Notes: a model not told the origin generated them from the letters alone. Positions 22,779 through 36,933 are shown, numbered from the stretch's first letter. The stretch is DNA of 64,000 nt from Geobacteraceae bacterium (GCA_025355965.1 JANXYR010000080.1:29808-93807); one strand, 5' to 3'. Program-made: numbers and translations.

Positions 22779-23690
22779 TTATTTGATTAGCGTAACCATT
22801 ATTGCCTTTTGAATGTGCAGTCTGTTCTCTGCTTCATCCCAGACTACGGAGTTCTTCCCCTCAATTACCGAATCAGAAATCTCTTCGCCACGGTGAGCCG
22901 GTAGACAGTGAAGAACAATAGCATCCGGCTTTGCATAAGCAAGCAGAGTGTCATTGAGGCAGTATCCGACAAAAACCTTTTCGCGCTCTTTCTGCTCAGC
23001 CTCCTGCCCCATGCTGGCCCAGACATCGGTGTTAATTACATCCGCTCCGGCAACGGCAACCCTCGGATCGTTTGTGAGAGAAATTAGTCCCGGAGCCTTG
23101 GCCTTGGCCCACGCCATGATCCTCAAGTCCGGCTCATACCCGACAGGACAGGCCAAGCGCAACTCGAAACCGAAGATTGCAGCCGCTTCGATCCATGTGT
23201 TGGCCATGTTGTTCCCATCCCCTACCCACGCAAATTTCAGCCCTTCATACCCTTTCTTGTGCTCGATAACGGTCTGCAGATCCGCCATAATCTGGCAGGG
23301 GTGAAAAAGATCCGTCAGACCGTTTATAACCGGCACATCCGAATATTTCGCAAATTCGTCAACGATCTCCTGCCCGAAGGTCCGGATCATTATCCCGTCG
23401 CAATAGCGAGACATCACACGGGCACTATCCTTGATCGGCTCGCCGCGCCCCATCTGCGAATTAGCAGACGATATGAACAGGCCGTGCCCTCCGAGCTGAA
23501 AGACGCCCACCTCAAAGGAAACTCTGGTACGTGTGGATGCCTTTTCAAAAATCAGCGCCACAGTCTTTCCGCCCAGATGTCTATGCTGAATACCGCGCTT
23601 CAGTTTATCCTTAAGGTCTGCAGCCAGTGCCAGCAGAGCATCCAGCTCACTCTTGGTATAATCGTGCAACGCCAGAAAATGTCGTGTCAT
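22779..23690 (-). CDS. argF: Ornithine carbamoyltransferase
   Basis: 303 aa. [39 protein letters not shown]. Confidence 0.97.
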   Translation of the reverse strand: MTRHFLALHDYTKSELDALLALAADLKDKLKRGIQHRHLGGKTVALIFEKASTRTRVSFEVGVFQLGGHGLFISSANSQMGRGEPIKDSARVMSRYCDGIMIRTFGQEIVDEFAKYSDVPVINGLTDLFHPCQIMADLQTVIEHKKGYEGLKFAWVGDGNNMANTWIEAAAIFGFELRLACPVGYEPDLRIMAWAKAKAPGLISLTNDPRVAVAGADVINTDVWASMGQEAEQKEREKVFVGYCLNDTLLAYAKPDAIVLHCLPAHRGEEISDSVIEGKNSVVWDEAENRLHIQKAIMVTLIK

Positions 23691-23777
23691 CTATCTCTCC
23701 TGTACTTGCCAAAAAACTGGATAAGTGCGTTAACGAAGTTTATTCTGCAAGCAACCGCAGAATAAACTTCTAACTTA

Positions 23778-25846
<2,069 letters not shown>

Positions 25847-25858
25847 CTATCCAATTCT

Positions 25859-25896
25859 GTGAACGGTGAAATGTAAAATATATCTTCACTATTCAC
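25859..25896. promoter_or_regulatory. Candidate operator: symmetric dyad upstream of argB
   Basis: GTGAAcgGTGAA-N14-TTCACtaTTCAC. Four half-sites, 2-fold symmetric, flanking TATATT on the minus strand. Confidence 0.5.
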
Positions 25897-25946
25897 GTTT
25901 TTGAAAGCCGGGTAGTTTAAAGTAATTTGGTGGAAATCTCAAAAGG

Positions 25947-27071
25947 TTACTGCAACGGCAGACTTATCGTTACTGTCGTACCAAAATCATGTTTACTGGC
26001 GATACTTATGCTACCTCCATGCTGCCGGATAAAATCTCGCGCATAGAACAGACCTAGTCCGAAACCACGAATCTGGCCGGTATGGTTCGGATCAACTTGA
26101 TAAAACTTTTCGAACACCTTTGGCAGCTCTGACTCCGGTATCCCGATTCCAGAGTCCGAAACAACAATGGATACTAAGTTATCTTGACGTTCCAGTTTGA
26201 GAGAGACGTTTCCTTTGCCGTATGAAAATTTTAAGGCATTATCGATCACCTGATAGAGTGCAAAGCTGATTTTTGAAGCGTCAAGCATCACCACTGCTGG
26301 CAGAGCTTCCGGGACAGCTTCAAGCTCAACATCGAAAGTACCATGCTCCTTTCGGCACTTGACCAGCACATCGGCAACAATTTCATTCAAGTTACAGGAG
26401 CTCATATTGACTCCAGTACCGCTCACCATCACCTGGCTGAATTCCAGCAGCTTTGCAACCAGTTGGGCAAGATAGCACGCCTCTTCGCTGGCCATGTCAA
26501 CGCACTGTTGAAACAACTGATCCTCTTGCTTAAACACCCCCTTTCGCAGATTCTGCAGAAACAGGGAAATACCGGTTATTGGCGTGCGTAATTTATGTGA
26601 CACAAGCGAGAGGAACATATTTTTCATCTCGTCGGAGCGTTTGATGTCTGCCAACTCCTGCTTAAGCGCTTTTCTTACAAGAGCTTTTTCAATAGAAGTT
26701 CTCAACTGAAGAATATTGAGGGGCTTGTTGATAAAATCATCCGCGTTTTCTTTAAGCGCACTCAGTATTATATCTTTGTTCACAAACCCGGTCATGATGA
26801 TTACCGTTGCATTCGGGTCGAGCGTTTTGATATTTCTGAGCAGATCAATACCGGACCCTCCCGGCATCATTATATCAGTAAGAATCAGATCGGGGTGTTC
26901 CCTTTCGAACAGATGGAGTGCGTCATCACAGGTGGCAGCCTGGACTATCCGATAATTACGGAGAGCCTGAGCACACAATTCACGGATAACCTTGTCGTCG
27001 TCAACGATTAAAATAGTAGCCTGTAATGATTGTGACAAGTTCCCATTAATGTTCGTGGGTGATGTTGGCAT
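25947..27071 (-). CDS. Response regulator receiver/histidine kinase hybrid
   Basis: 374 aa. Receiver domain (ILIVDDDKVI...LTDIMMPGGSG), HisKA LVSHKLRTPITGI, HATPase DSGIGIPESELPKVFEKFYQ. Confidence 0.93.
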   Translation of the reverse strand: MPTSPTNINGNLSQSLQATILIVDDDKVIRELCAQALRNYRIVQAATCDDALHLFEREHPDLILTDIMMPGGSGIDLLRNIKTLDPNATVIIMTGFVNKDIILSALKENADDFINKPLNILQLRTSIEKALVRKALKQELADIKRSDEMKNMFLSLVSHKLRTPITGISLFLQNLRKGVFKQEDQLFQQCVDMASEEACYLAQLVAKLLEFSQVMVSGTGVNMSSCNLNEIVADVLVKCRKEHGTFDVELEAVPEALPAVVMLDASKISFALYQVIDNALKFSYGKGNVSLKLERQDNLVSIVVSDSGIGIPESELPKVFEKFYQVDPNHTGQIRGFGLGLFYARDFIRQHGGSISIASKHDFGTTVTISLPLQ

Positions 27072-27099
27072 ACTGAGCCCCGTGGTCTCTATGTCTCGA

Positions 27100-29736
27100 T
27101 TAACGTGCTAAAAGAATTCCTGCAACTGCAGCCAGCGCCTCGTCCAGCTTTTCCGGCTGACTTCCGCCCGCCTGGGCCAGTTCAGGCTTACCGCCACCAC
27201 TACCGCCGACCAACGGCGCGATCTGTTTAATAATATCTCCAGCCTTGATTGAACCGCTCAAATCTTTGGTAACAGTTACCAGCAAATTCGCTTTGCCACT
27301 GATGGCTGCGCCTAGTGCAATCACGCCTTCGCCAATGCGATCCTTCAAAGTATCTGAAAGGTCACGCAGAGCCTTTATATCCTCCACCTGCACCTGCACG
27401 GCCAGCAATCTGACACCCGCAACTTCGACCGTCTGCGACAGCAGATCTCCGGAAGCGGCAACATTCAGCTTGGACTGCAGCGTCTCGATTTCTCTTTGCA
27501 ACTCTCTCTGACGTGCCAGCAGTTTTTCAAGCCGGTCGCGTGAATTGCCGGCTTCCGCCTTGAGCAATGCCGCTATTTCCCTCTGTTCGTCCTCCATATG
27601 CCGGACAAAGTCTAGTGCCACGAGACCAGTCAACGCCTCAATACGCCGTACCCCGGCAGCAATCCCCGCTTCGGAAACAATCTTGAACAGACCAATATCA
27701 CCGGCTGCCCGCACGTGGGTTCCGCCGCACAGCTCCATGCTGACATCCCCTATCCTCACAACACGAACCGAATCACCGTACTTCTCGTCGAAGAGTGCCG
27801 TAGCACCAGCTTCTATAGCTTCAGCAACATTCATTTCACGGGTTACTACCTGATCATTAGCCATGATGAACTTGTTCACAATCGTTTCAATCTGACGCAA
27901 CTCTTCGTCTGTCACAGATGAAAAATGTGTAAAATCAAAACGGAGACGATCAAGCGACACCATTGAACCAGCCTGTTTGACATGATCACCAAGCACCTGA
28001 CGCAGAGCGCTCTGTAGCAGGTGTGTAGACGTGTGATTGCGGCAAGTGGCATCGCGCTCACCTCGTGACACCTTCAAATCTGCCGCTTCGCCGATTTTTA
28101 TGACCCCTTCTTTGACAACCGAGTGGTGTACAATCATATCGATAAAAGGGCGACTCGCAGTAATTACATCCAGATGAGCATTACCGGTAGAAAGCGTCCC
28201 GCAATCACCTTTCTGCCCACCGGAATCACCATAGAAAGGGGTCTTTTCCGTAATCACCACAACAGATTCACCGACGGCTGCAGATTGGACTGGAACTCCG
28301 TCCCTGATAATCGCCAAAACCGGAGCATAAGTTGACATTTCGTCATAGCCGACAAACTGGCCGCGCACTCCGCTGTTATGAAGTTCTTTATATACCGGGG
28401 CAATTCCCTCTCCACCGGAGCCTTTCCAATGTTCACGAGCCTGCGCCCGCTGCCGTCCCATGCAAAGATCAAAGCCGGCTTCGTCAATTGTAAATCCTTC
28501 ACCCTCAACAATATCAGCGGTCAGATCAGTAGGAAAACCGTAGGTATCATAAAGCTTGAACAGAACGTCGCCCGGGATAACTTTTTTCCCGGCACTTCGC
28601 AAAGCAGCAACCTCATCATTGAGAATAGCCAGGCCCCGGTCCAGGGTTTCAATAAACCGCTGTTCCTCACCCAGAACAACCTTCTTGATGTACTCTTCGC
28701 GTTCCTGCAGTTCCGGATACGCATCTCCCATAACCTCACGCACCGCATCAACCATATTGTAAAGCATCGGCTCCGCACAGCCCAGCATCTTTGCATGGCG
28801 TGCAGCCCGGCGCATAATCCGCCGCAATACATAGCCGCGCCCTTCATTGGAGGGGAGCGCACCATCACAGATGAGAAACGTCACCGCCCGGGCATGGTCC
28901 GCAATAACCCGCATCGAGACACTGTCCTTTTCATCGACACCGTAGCGCTTGCCCACCAGTCGTTCAATATGGCGGATAATACCCTGCAGAATATCGATGT
29001 CGTAATTAGAGCTAACACCCTGCATAACCGCCGTAACACGTTCCAGACCCATTCCGGTATCAACCGACGGCTTCGGCAGCGGCGTCAGAGTGCCGTCACT
29101 TGACCGGTTGAACTGCATGAAGACGTTGTTCCAGATCTCCATGTAACGGTCACAATCACAGCCGACATTGCAATCAGGGCGATCACACCCGACTTCCGCC
29201 CCCTGATCATAAAATATTTCACTACAGGGACCGCAAGGACCGGTGTCACCCATTGACCAGAAATTGTCCTTCTCGCCAAAACGGAAGATACGATCACGCG
29301 GAATCCCTTCCTGGATGTGCCAGATATCGGCCGCCTCATCATCATCAGTGTAAACCGTAACATAAAGACGACTTTTGTCCAGCTTCAACTCTTCAGTCAG
29401 AAACTCCCAGGCATAGGCAATCGCCTCTTTTTTAAAATAATCACCGAATGAAAAATTTCCCAACATTTCAAAGAACGTATGGTGACGAGCCGTCCTGCCA
29501 ACATTTTCCAGATCGTTATGTTTCCCACCCGCCCGAACACATTTTTGAGAACTTGCTGCCCGGCAATAGCCACGGTCCTCCAGCCCCAGAAAGCAATCCT
29601 TAAACTGATTCATACCGGCATTGGCAAACATCAAGGTCGGATCGTTCTTGGGGAGGATCCCCGAACTGGGAACTACCGTATGACCCCGGTCGGCAAAATA
29701 TTGAAGAAAGCGTGCTCGAATTTCTGTACCTGTCAT
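27100..29736 (-). CDS. alaS: Alanine--tRNA ligase
   Basis: [47 protein letters not shown]. Track start is 10 codons upstream. Confidence 0.97.
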   Translation of the reverse strand: MTGTEIRARFLQYFADRGHTVVPSSGILPKNDPTLMFANAGMNQFKDCFLGLEDRGYCRAASSQKCVRAGGKHNDLENVGRTARHHTFFEMLGNFSFGDYFKKEAIAYAWEFLTEELKLDKSRLYVTVYTDDDEAADIWHIQEGIPRDRIFRFGEKDNFWSMGDTGPCGPCSEIFYDQGAEVGCDRPDCNVGCDCDRYMEIWNNVFMQFNRSSDGTLTPLPKPSVDTGMGLERVTAVMQGVSSNYDIDILQGIIRHIERLVGKRYGVDEKDSVSMRVIADHARAVTFLICDGALPSNEGRGYVLRRIMRRAARHAKMLGCAEPMLYNMVDAVREVMGDAYPELQEREEYIKKVVLGEEQRFIETLDRGLAILNDEVAALRSAGKKVIPGDVLFKLYDTYGFPTDLTADIVEGEGFTIDEAGFDLCMGRQRAQAREHWKGSGGEGIAPVYKELHNSGVRGQFVGYDEMSTYAPVLAIIRDGVPVQSAAVGESVVVITEKTPFYGDSGGQKGDCGTLSTGNAHLDVITASRPFIDMIVHHSVVKEGVIKIGEAADLKVSRGERDATCRNHTSTHLLQSALRQVLGDHVKQAGSMVSLDRLRFDFTHFSSVTDEELRQIETIVNKFIMANDQVVTREMNVAEAIEAGATALFDEKYGDSVRVVRIGDVSMELCGGTHVRAAGDIGLFKIVSEAGIAAGVRRIEALTGLVALDFVRHMEDEQREIAALLKAEAGNSRDRLEKLLARQRELQREIETLQSKLNVAASGDLLSQTVEVAGVRLLAVQVQVEDIKALRDLSDTLKDRIGEGVIALGAAISGKANLLVTVTKDLSGSIKAGDIIKQIAPLVGGSGGGKPELAQAGGSQPEKLDEALAAVAGILLAR

Positions 29737-29790
29737 AATGTCCTCGTTAAAATAAAAATAAACCACAAAGAATTCGCCAAAAAACCGGGA

Positions 29791-30273
29791 TCATTCCACT
29801 GTTCTCAAAGCCCGTATTATCGTGGGAAACCCGAATCCTCGCCGCTGCAGAAAACCGATCACACGTCGTTTGTCACTATCACTCGCCGCTGAATAGGAAA
29901 ATCCGGGGTAGCGGCGTTCTGCCGCCGACCTGACCTCGGATACTTCATCTCTCTCCGCTAAGAGAGGCGCAAGGACTTCACTCACTATCTCTGCAGGAAA
30001 CCCCCTGCGGTACATCTCCATACGAAGTCTAGCCCCGTAAAAACGGCCGGAGGAAAGCGCAGATTCTGCAAACCGTTCGGCATACCGTTTATCATTAAGC
30101 CACCCCTCACGCTGCAGGCGGTTTATCACAGCCTCAACATCCTGCCCGGAGATTTCCCGCGCCGACAGTTTTTGACTTATTCTAGTGGTTGAATAATCCC
30201 GACCGGTCAATAGCCGCAAAGCGTACTGGTAAATCTGGTCGGACGTTAACGGCTCAGTATTTTTCAATATCAA
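29791..30273 (-). CDS. recX: Regulatory protein RecX
   Basis: YALRLLTGRDYSTTRISQKLSAR...VINRLQREGWLNDKRYAERFAES. Probable TTG start near 30273 overlapping the pilT 3' end. Confidence 0.9.
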   Translation of the reverse strand: MILKNTEPLTSDQIYQYALRLLTGRDYSTTRISQKLSAREISGQDVEAVINRLQREGWLNDKRYAERFAESALSSGRFYGARLRMEMYRRGFPAEIVSEVLAPLLAERDEVSEVRSAAERRYPGFSYSAASDSDKRRVIGFLQRRGFGFPTIIRALRTVE

Positions 30274-31411
30274 GTTTTTCCGGCTCCGCAGCAACGTCAT
30301 CCGGCTTATTCTCAAAGCCTTCCCAGGAAGCGTCAGAGGTTGATGAGATGCCGGAGACCTTGAGGGCAAAGTCGTCAGGATTTGAGCTCTGGCGAATCGC
30401 TTCTTCATAGGTAATCAGCTTGCTTGAATAAAGCCTCATAAGCGACTGATCAAAGGTCTGCATGCCATAAGAAACAAAACCCTGCGAAATAGCGTCATTC
30501 AACTGCTTGGTCTTGTCTTTATCATCAATACATTCCCTGACACGGGCGGAGGCCAGCATGATTTCCACCGCCGGAACCCGCCCCTTGCCGTCAGCCTTAG
30601 GCACCAGCCTCTGAGATATGACCCCCTTGATGATACTTGCCAGCTGAATACGGACCTGGCGCTGGTGATAGGGCGGAAAAACGCCAATGATGCGATTGAT
30701 GGTTTCCGCAGCGTCCATTGTATGCAGGGTGGACATGACCAGGTGACCGGTCTCTGCAGCGGTCATTGCTGTTTCGATTGTTTCGTAATCACGCATCTCG
30801 CCAACCAGAATGACATCAGGGTCCTGCCGCAGCGCCCCTTTCAAGGCGGCTGAAAAGGTAGGAGTGTCGGTGCCGACTTCGCGCTGACTGATAATGCTCT
30901 TGTTGTCTCGATGCAGGAATTCAACCGGATCTTCGATAGTAATGATATTACAGGTACGCTGACTGTTGATGTAGTCAACCATGGCCGCAAGCGTACTGGA
31001 TTTACCGGAACCGGTTGTCCCGGTCACCAGAATCAGTCCCCGCTCTTCCTGGCAGATTTTCTTCATAATCGGCGGCAGATTCAGTCCTTCCAGCGTTGGA
31101 ATAATAAATGCTATCGAACGGAAGACCATTGCCACCGTACCACGTTGACGGTAGACACTGACCCTAAATCGGCCAAGGCCCGGTACGGCATACGCCAGAT
31201 CTATTTCAGAATTTTCCTCGAATATACGCCGTTGACGATCATTCATCATCGACTGCGCAGTGTCGGAAACAAAATCAGGCGACAAGCGCGCTGCATTCGG
31301 GATCGGGTGCAGCCGGCCGTCAATCCTTACAATAGGAGGAAGCCCGGTCTTGATGTGAATATCAGAACCTTTGGCCTTAAACGCAATGGTGAGTATCTCG
31401 TTCAAATCCAC
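30254..31411 (-). CDS. pilT: Twitching motility ATPase PilT
   Basis: 385 aa. GTTGSGKSSTLAAMVDYIN, ASIIKGVISQRLVPK. Confidence 0.95.
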   Translation of the reverse strand: MDLNEILTIAFKAKGSDIHIKTGLPPIVRIDGRLHPIPNAARLSPDFVSDTAQSMMNDRQRRIFEENSEIDLAYAVPGLGRFRVSVYRQRGTVAMVFRSIAFIIPTLEGLNLPPIMKKICQEERGLILVTGTTGSGKSSTLAAMVDYINSQRTCNIITIEDPVEFLHRDNKSIISQREVGTDTPTFSAALKGALRQDPDVILVGEMRDYETIETAMTAAETGHLVMSTLHTMDAAETINRIIGVFPPYHQRQVRIQLASIIKGVISQRLVPKADGKGRVPAVEIMLASARVRECIDDKDKTKQLNDAISQGFVSYGMQTFDQSLMRLYSSKLITYEEAIRQSSNPDDFALKVSGISSTSDASWEGFENKPDDVAAEPEKLDIEKY

Positions 31412-31426
31412 AGCATACCTCCGTTA

Positions 31427-32464
31427 CTACGCAGCTTTAACTACCTTGTCAGGTACCGGTACCGGTTTGAGCAGGTCCATCAGCTTGCCTTCAATCTCAG
31501 CCAGCGTTTCTGGATGTTCAGTCAACCAGGTACGAGAATTTTCACGCCCCTGCCCAATCCTGTCTTTACCGTAGGAGTACCATGCGCCACTCTTTTCGAC
31601 GATATTTTTGTCAACCGCCAGATCAAGAACGTCGCCGGTGCGCGAAATGCCTTCACCGTAGAGTATATCGAACTCAACCTCTTTGAAAGGGGGAGCAACC
31701 TTGTTTTTGACGACCTTGACCCTCGTGCGGGAGCCGATGATCTGATCGCCCTGTTTCAGTGTGGCGATCTTGCGAATATCCATACGAACCGAAGCGTAAA
31801 ATTTGAGGGCGTTACCGCCGGTTGTTGTCTCTGGATTACCGAACATGACACCTATTTTCATACGTATCTGATTGATGAAAATCACGCAGCAGTTAGACTT
31901 ACTGATAATTCCGGTCAGTTTGCGGAGCGCTTGGGACATCAGGCGTGCTTGAAGTCCCATATGGGAATCACCCATATCGCCTTCTATCTCAGCCTTGGGC
32001 ACCAGGGCAGCAACAGAGTCAACAACAAGTATGTCAATGGCTCCACTCCTGACAAGGGTTTCGGTAATTTCCAACGCCTGCTCGCCAGTGTCCGGCTGCG
32101 ACACAAGCAGGTCATCGGTCTTGACACCCAGCTTACGGGCATAGCCGATATCAAGCGCATGCTCGGCATCGACAAAAGCGGCAATCCCACCCGTTTTTTG
32201 TGCCTCGGCAATTATATGCAGCGCCAGCGTTGTCTTTCCTGATGACTCAGGGCCATATATCTCGATTACCCTGCCGCGCGGAACGCCACCGACCCCCAGA
32301 GCCATGTCCAGGGAAATGGAACCGGTAGAAATAGCCTCGACACCCGGGAGCGCCTCGTCATTGCCAAGCCGCATGATTGCGCCCTTGCCGAACTGTTTCT
32401 CGATCTGACTCAGGGCCAGCTCAATCGCCTTGTTTTTCTCCAGCGCGTTGTTTTTCTCAGCCAT
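31427..32464 (-). CDS. recA: Recombinase RecA
   Basis: 345 aa. [27 protein letters not shown]. Confidence 0.98.
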   Translation of the reverse strand: MAEKNNALEKNKAIELALSQIEKQFGKGAIMRLGNDEALPGVEAISTGSISLDMALGVGGVPRGRVIEIYGPESSGKTTLALHIIAEAQKTGGIAAFVDAEHALDIGYARKLGVKTDDLLVSQPDTGEQALEITETLVRSGAIDILVVDSVAALVPKAEIEGDMGDSHMGLQARLMSQALRKLTGIISKSNCCVIFINQIRMKIGVMFGNPETTTGGNALKFYASVRMDIRKIATLKQGDQIIGSRTRVKVVKNKVAPPFKEVEFDILYGEGISRTGDVLDLAVDKNIVEKSGAWYSYGKDRIGQGRENSRTWLTEHPETLAEIEGKLMDLLKPVPVPDKVVKAA

Positions 32465-32583
32465 TGGTAGGTATCTCCTGAAGGATAAAGTATGCAGATT
32501 AAAGGGTAGAAAAATAACATATCAGGCGGAGATATCGCAAGGTTTTATCGGGCTGTTCTTATATCACTTTTCTCTCCACTGAT

Positions 32584-33387
32584 TTATTTTTGGCAATCAC
32601 GGCAGAACACCGTGCTCCGCCCCCCGAGCCTGGTTTCTTCAAGATGGCCTTTGCAACCGCGACAAGGCTTACCACCCCGTCCGTAGACTTCGAAGGTTTG
32701 CGGATAATAGGCAACTGTTTCCTCTGCAACCATAAAAGCAACTCCCTCCCCGATCGACACCTCCAGAACATTGCATATGGTCGCTGCAAGCTTGACACAC
32801 TCCTTAAGAGCGAGATCCCCAGCAGGACGGTCCGGACGGATGCGGGCATGGAAAAGAGCCTCATTGGCGTAGATATTCCCCACTCCTGCCACGACAGCGC
32901 TATTCATAATCAACTGTTTAACCGCAACCTTACGCCCTCTGGTGACACCAAAAAGATACTCACCGTCAAAACCTCTTTCCAGAGGTTCAGGGCCGATTCC
33001 TGCAAGAAGCAGGTGCAGCTGCGGATCACCGGTAAACCAGTCAACTATGCCGAATTTGCGCGGATCGTGAAAACGGAGCAACTGACCATCGTCAAAAACA
33101 AAGTCGATATGATCATGTTTCTCAGGTGGCGGAGATCCCCGAAGCAACCTTAGAAAACCGGTCATCCCCAAATGTACTAATAACCAGCCGACCTCGCAGT
33201 CAAACAACAGGTACTTCCCACGACGCCCAATAGCCCGCACCATACGCCCAGACAGGGCCTGTTCCAGATCTGCCGGCACCGGAAGCCGGAGCTTCTTAAC
33301 GCGTAACACCACCTGTTTAAATCGACTCCCAACCAACTCCCGCTCCAGTCGGCGGCGGGTTACTTCCACTTCCGGAAGTTCAGGCAT
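32584..33387 (-). CDS. mutM: Formamidopyrimidine-DNA glycosylase
   Basis: 267 aa. MPELPEVEVTRRRLE and a C-terminal zinc finger CRGCKGHLEETRLGGRSTVFCRDCQK. Confidence 0.96.
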   Translation of the reverse strand: MPELPEVEVTRRRLERELVGSRFKQVVLRVKKLRLPVPADLEQALSGRMVRAIGRRGKYLLFDCEVGWLLVHLGMTGFLRLLRGSPPPEKHDHIDFVFDDGQLLRFHDPRKFGIVDWFTGDPQLHLLLAGIGPEPLERGFDGEYLFGVTRGRKVAVKQLIMNSAVVAGVGNIYANEALFHARIRPDRPAGDLALKECVKLAATICNVLEVSIGEGVAFMVAEETVAYYPQTFEVYGRGGKPCRGCKGHLEETRLGGRSTVFCRDCQK

Positions 33388-33418
33388 ATCGTCCTCTAAA
33401 AACCAATTTAGTCTTTAC

Positions 33419-34666
33419 CTATTCCCTCTTCAACAGGTAACGCCGCATCCAGTCCAGAGCCGTCCATGCTGTCAGGGTGCGAATATCATTCCTGTTCCCG
33501 TTAAATTGGAATCGCTTGGTCCAGCAGCCATCTGGCGCCGCAAACGAAATAAATACCGTACCAACCGGCTTATCCTCACTACCGCCATCAGGCCCGGCAA
33601 TTCCGGTAACCGCCAAACCAATGTCGCTCCCGGAAACCAGCCTGATCCCCTTGGCCATCGCCGAAGCGCACTCGGAACTGACTGCACCGAAGCTGTTCAA
33701 TAGCTCGACAGGCACCCCAAGCAACCTGGTTTTGGCAACGTTAGAGTAGGTCACAGTGCCTTCGCAAAAATACGCGGAACTGCCGGGAATATCAGTGAGC
33801 CTCTTTGCTATCAGGCCGCCGCTGCACGACTCTGCCAAAGAAATAGTAAGACAACGATCTCTAAACAACTCAGAAACAACATCGTCCATACTGATATCGC
33901 CAGAGGAAAAGCAATACTCCTTCAATCGATCTCTCACGCTCCGAACAGCCGGCAGAAGAAGATCGGTTGCCGCATCATTATTATCCGCTTCAGCCCGCAG
34001 TGTCACTCTCATCCAGGGAAAGGTGACACAAATACCAAGAGTCAGGCCACGTTCCGGGCTGGCTATCCCAAGCAACAACTCATCAATTTCCGCCTCACAC
34101 GGTCCGAACAGGTTCAGGCTGGCGGTACGGATAACCCGCTTGTGAGGCACACGTTCCATAATGAATGGCATAACAGTATTACGCAGCATGACAATCATCT
34201 CCGATGGCACACCCGGCATGAAAAACATAAAACAGCCGTTATGCATCAGATGAAAACCACACGCGGTGCCGCCAGGATTAGGAATAAGCGCAGACTTCGT
34301 AGGAATCATGGACTGCTTATCACTCAGGGGGCAAAAGATCAGGTTTTCCAGCTTACTTGACATCAGACGAACATGATTGCGCGCCTCGTCATTAATAACC
34401 AAGCGTCTGCCGGTTGCCCGCGCCGCAGCCCGCGACGTCATATCATCAGCTGTTGGTCCGAGGCCGCCAGTTACTATGACCGCATCGCTGACCCGCCCGA
34501 GGTCGCTCAGTGCACCGATGATATCCGACTCATTGTCACCGACCGTAAGGTGCCGCTGAATCCGCAAACCTTCCGCAAGCAGCACAGAAGCAATTGTGCC
34601 GGCATTCGTATCGGTCAACTGGCCGCAGATCAGCTCATCACCAATACTCAACGTTGAAATTTTCAT
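33419..34666 (-). CDS. cinA: CinA-family protein (competence/damage-inducible)
   Basis: 415 aa. N-terminal MoCF-like domain, C-terminal [24 protein letters not shown]. Confidence 0.95.
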   Translation of the reverse strand: MKISTLSIGDELICGQLTDTNAGTIASVLLAEGLRIQRHLTVGDNESDIIGALSDLGRVSDAVIVTGGLGPTADDMTSRAAARATGRRLVINDEARNHVRLMSSKLENLIFCPLSDKQSMIPTKSALIPNPGGTACGFHLMHNGCFMFFMPGVPSEMIVMLRNTVMPFIMERVPHKRVIRTASLNLFGPCEAEIDELLLGIASPERGLTLGICVTFPWMRVTLRAEADNNDAATDLLLPAVRSVRDRLKEYCFSSGDISMDDVVSELFRDRCLTISLAESCSGGLIAKRLTDIPGSSAYFCEGTVTYSNVAKTRLLGVPVELLNSFGAVSSECASAMAKGIRLVSGSDIGLAVTGIAGPDGGSEDKPVGTVFISFAAPDGCWTKRFQFNGNRNDIRTLTAWTALDWMRRYLLKRE

Positions 34667-35844
34667 GTTTCAATTGTTCCTCTGCACTGCAGTCGTTCCA
34701 TTACCTCTCGGCAAGGGATTTCCTTTTCGCGGGCTATCCGGCGGCAGTCCTCGTATTCAGGGGATCTGCGCAGCATTTTTCCACTACCATCGATAATTTC
34801 CTTAAACCGCACGGGGCCAAACTCAGTCAGCTGTTCAACAACCCGCCGCTGCAGAACAATGCGATCGGCCGGATAATAACGCAGACCGATGGCTGACGTT
34901 TCAGTCAGCAGCAGCTGGGTCAGCAGATCAAGCTGTTCAGAGTGGCAGAGAAATGAGACCATCACACCAGGACGGTTCTTCTTCATCTGAATCGACGTAA
35001 AAAATACATCCAGCGCCCCTTCTTCAAGTAACCGTTCCATGGTGTACCCAAGAATTTCAGGCGTAGAGTCGTCAATGTTGGCCTCAACCACAATCACTTC
35101 ATCAGCATGGCCAGCTTTCTTTTCAATATTCTTCCCAAGAAAGGCGCGCAGAATATTAGGGCAATCCGTAAAATTTTTCCCACCGGCACCGCAACCTGTT
35201 TTCTCCAGCAACATTGTCGGCTGTCCAAACCCGTTTACCAGCGCCACCAGAATGGCTGCTCCGGTCGGCGTAACACGCTCTCCTGAGCCACACTCGCCAT
35301 GTACCGGCAAGCCTTTTAGAAGCTCTACCGTAGCCGGGACCGGTACAGATAGGCGGCCATGGGCGGTTTCGACAAAACCGCTCCCGAGCGGCAGAGCCGA
35401 TGCATAAATCTGTTCCACCCGGAGATACTCCAGACAGATTGCGGTTGCGACAATATCGACGATGGAATCAATTGCACCAACTTCGTGAAAGTGAACATCT
35501 TCAATGGCCACGCCATGTACCTTGGCCTCAGCCTCGGCCAGACGACGGAAGATCAATAGTGATTTTCCCTTGACCTTATCAGACAACCCGCTTGAGGAGA
35601 TCATGGCATCAATCCCGGAATAGTGCCGGTGGGTATGATGATCATGCACCGCTACATCGAATTTCAGAGCCGGCATCTGCTTCCGTTCGGTCCGGCCGGT
35701 TGAAAGCTCGTAGGAGCCTGACGGGAGTCCAAGCTTGTCCATCTCCGCACGCAAATATTCCAGCGGAACCCCAAGATCAAGCAGTGCCGCAACGGTCATA
35801 TCTCCGGAAATTCCGGCATAACAGTCGAAATATAAAATTGTCAT
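34663..35844 (-). CDS. larC: Nickel pincer cofactor biosynthesis protein LarC
   Basis: 393 aa. [50 protein letters not shown]. Confidence 0.93.
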   Translation of the reverse strand: MTILYFDCYAGISGDMTVAALLDLGVPLEYLRAEMDKLGLPSGSYELSTGRTERKQMPALKFDVAVHDHHTHRHYSGIDAMISSSGLSDKVKGKSLLIFRRLAEAEAKVHGVAIEDVHFHEVGAIDSIVDIVATAICLEYLRVEQIYASALPLGSGFVETAHGRLSVPVPATVELLKGLPVHGECGSGERVTPTGAAILVALVNGFGQPTMLLEKTGCGAGGKNFTDCPNILRAFLGKNIEKKAGHADEVIVVEANIDDSTPEILGYTMERLLEEGALDVFFTSIQMKKNRPGVMVSFLCHSEQLDLLTQLLLTETSAIGLRYYPADRIVLQRRVVEQLTEFGPVRFKEIIDGSGKMLRRSPEYEDCRRIAREKEIPCREVMERLQCRGTIET

Positions 35845-36917
35845 AGTGGTAGGCTCCCGCTATCCTCAATGAGTTTCCTGTCCTTCATCAATTCATTCCG
35901 GAGTTCATCTTCCGTCGGCAGGTAGAGCTTGTAGCGTGAAGCGAATATTTGGCTGTTCCCCTCCGGTAGGGTAAAGCGTACAACCGCTTCGCTCTTTGAG
36001 TCGCAAAGCAGGATACCGATGGGTGGGTTATCTCCCTCGTTCATCATCTCACGGGTGTAGTAATTGACATACATCTGCATCTGCCCCAGATCCTGATGGG
36101 CAAGTTTGCCGATCTTCAGGTCAATCAGCACAAAGCATTTGAGGATGTAGTTATAAAAAACAAGATCGATGTAGAAGTGGTCACCATCAAGTGTGATTCG
36201 TTTTTGCCGGGCGACGAATGAAAATCCCTTGCCCAGTTCCAACAGGAATTTTTGCAGATGCTCCAGCAGAGCTGTTTCCAGCTCTTTCTCGAACAGTACC
36301 TCCGACTGCGGCAGCCCAAGAAATTCCAGCACATATGGGTCTTTCACCATGTCCGAAGGCTCCCGCATTACCTGACCTTCACGGGCCAGGACCATGACAC
36401 CTTCCTTGTCCAGTGAAAGGGCCAGCCGTTCGAACAGCATTGAGTTCATCTGTCGCTCCATTTCGCGGGTGGACCAGTTGCTGGAGGCGCATTCAACCTC
36501 GTAGAATGAGCGTTTATTGGGGTCGTCAATCCTTAACAGCTGGCGATAATGTGTCCATGACAATTCTCGACGCAGTGCGTCGAGAATTGGGAATGCCAAG
36601 TAAAATGAACGCATATTCCAAAGATTTGAACGGTCAAAACCCTTGCCATGTTTGGAACTTAGCGCACTAGCAAGACCCTCGATAATCGCCTTGCCATATT
36701 CAGCACGTTTTTCCCCTTTTTGCTCGTCCTCGACAATCTCACGACCTATATCCCAATAGGCGCGAACCATCTCATGATCGACAATCGACTGAACCCGTTT
36801 ACGGGCGGTTTCGATGATGGTGGTGATGCGACCGGCAAGTTCGGTTACCGGGGATTGCGATGTTGCTGGTTGCTTAGGTCGAGTCATAGCACGTCCTTGA
36901 TCCGCAGGGAAAAACAT
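35841..36917 (-). CDS. DUF1016/YhcG-type PDDEXK nuclease family protein
   Basis: 358 aa. ELSWTHYRQLLRI, FYIDLVFYNYILKCFVLIDLKIGKLAHQDLGQMQMYVNYYTRE. Confidence 0.92.
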   Translation of the reverse strand: MFFPADQGRAMTRPKQPATSQSPVTELAGRITTIIETARKRVQSIVDHEMVRAYWDIGREIVEDEQKGEKRAEYGKAIIEGLASALSSKHGKGFDRSNLWNMRSFYLAFPILDALRRELSWTHYRQLLRIDDPNKRSFYEVECASSNWSTREMERQMNSMLFERLALSLDKEGVMVLAREGQVMREPSDMVKDPYVLEFLGLPQSEVLFEKELETALLEHLQKFLLELGKGFSFVARQKRITLDGDHFYIDLVFYNYILKCFVLIDLKIGKLAHQDLGQMQMYVNYYTREMMNEGDNPPIGILLCDSKSEAVVRFTLPEGNSQIFASRYKLYLPTEDELRNELMKDRKLIEDSGSLPL

Positions 36918-36933
36918 CTGAAAATGAAATAAA

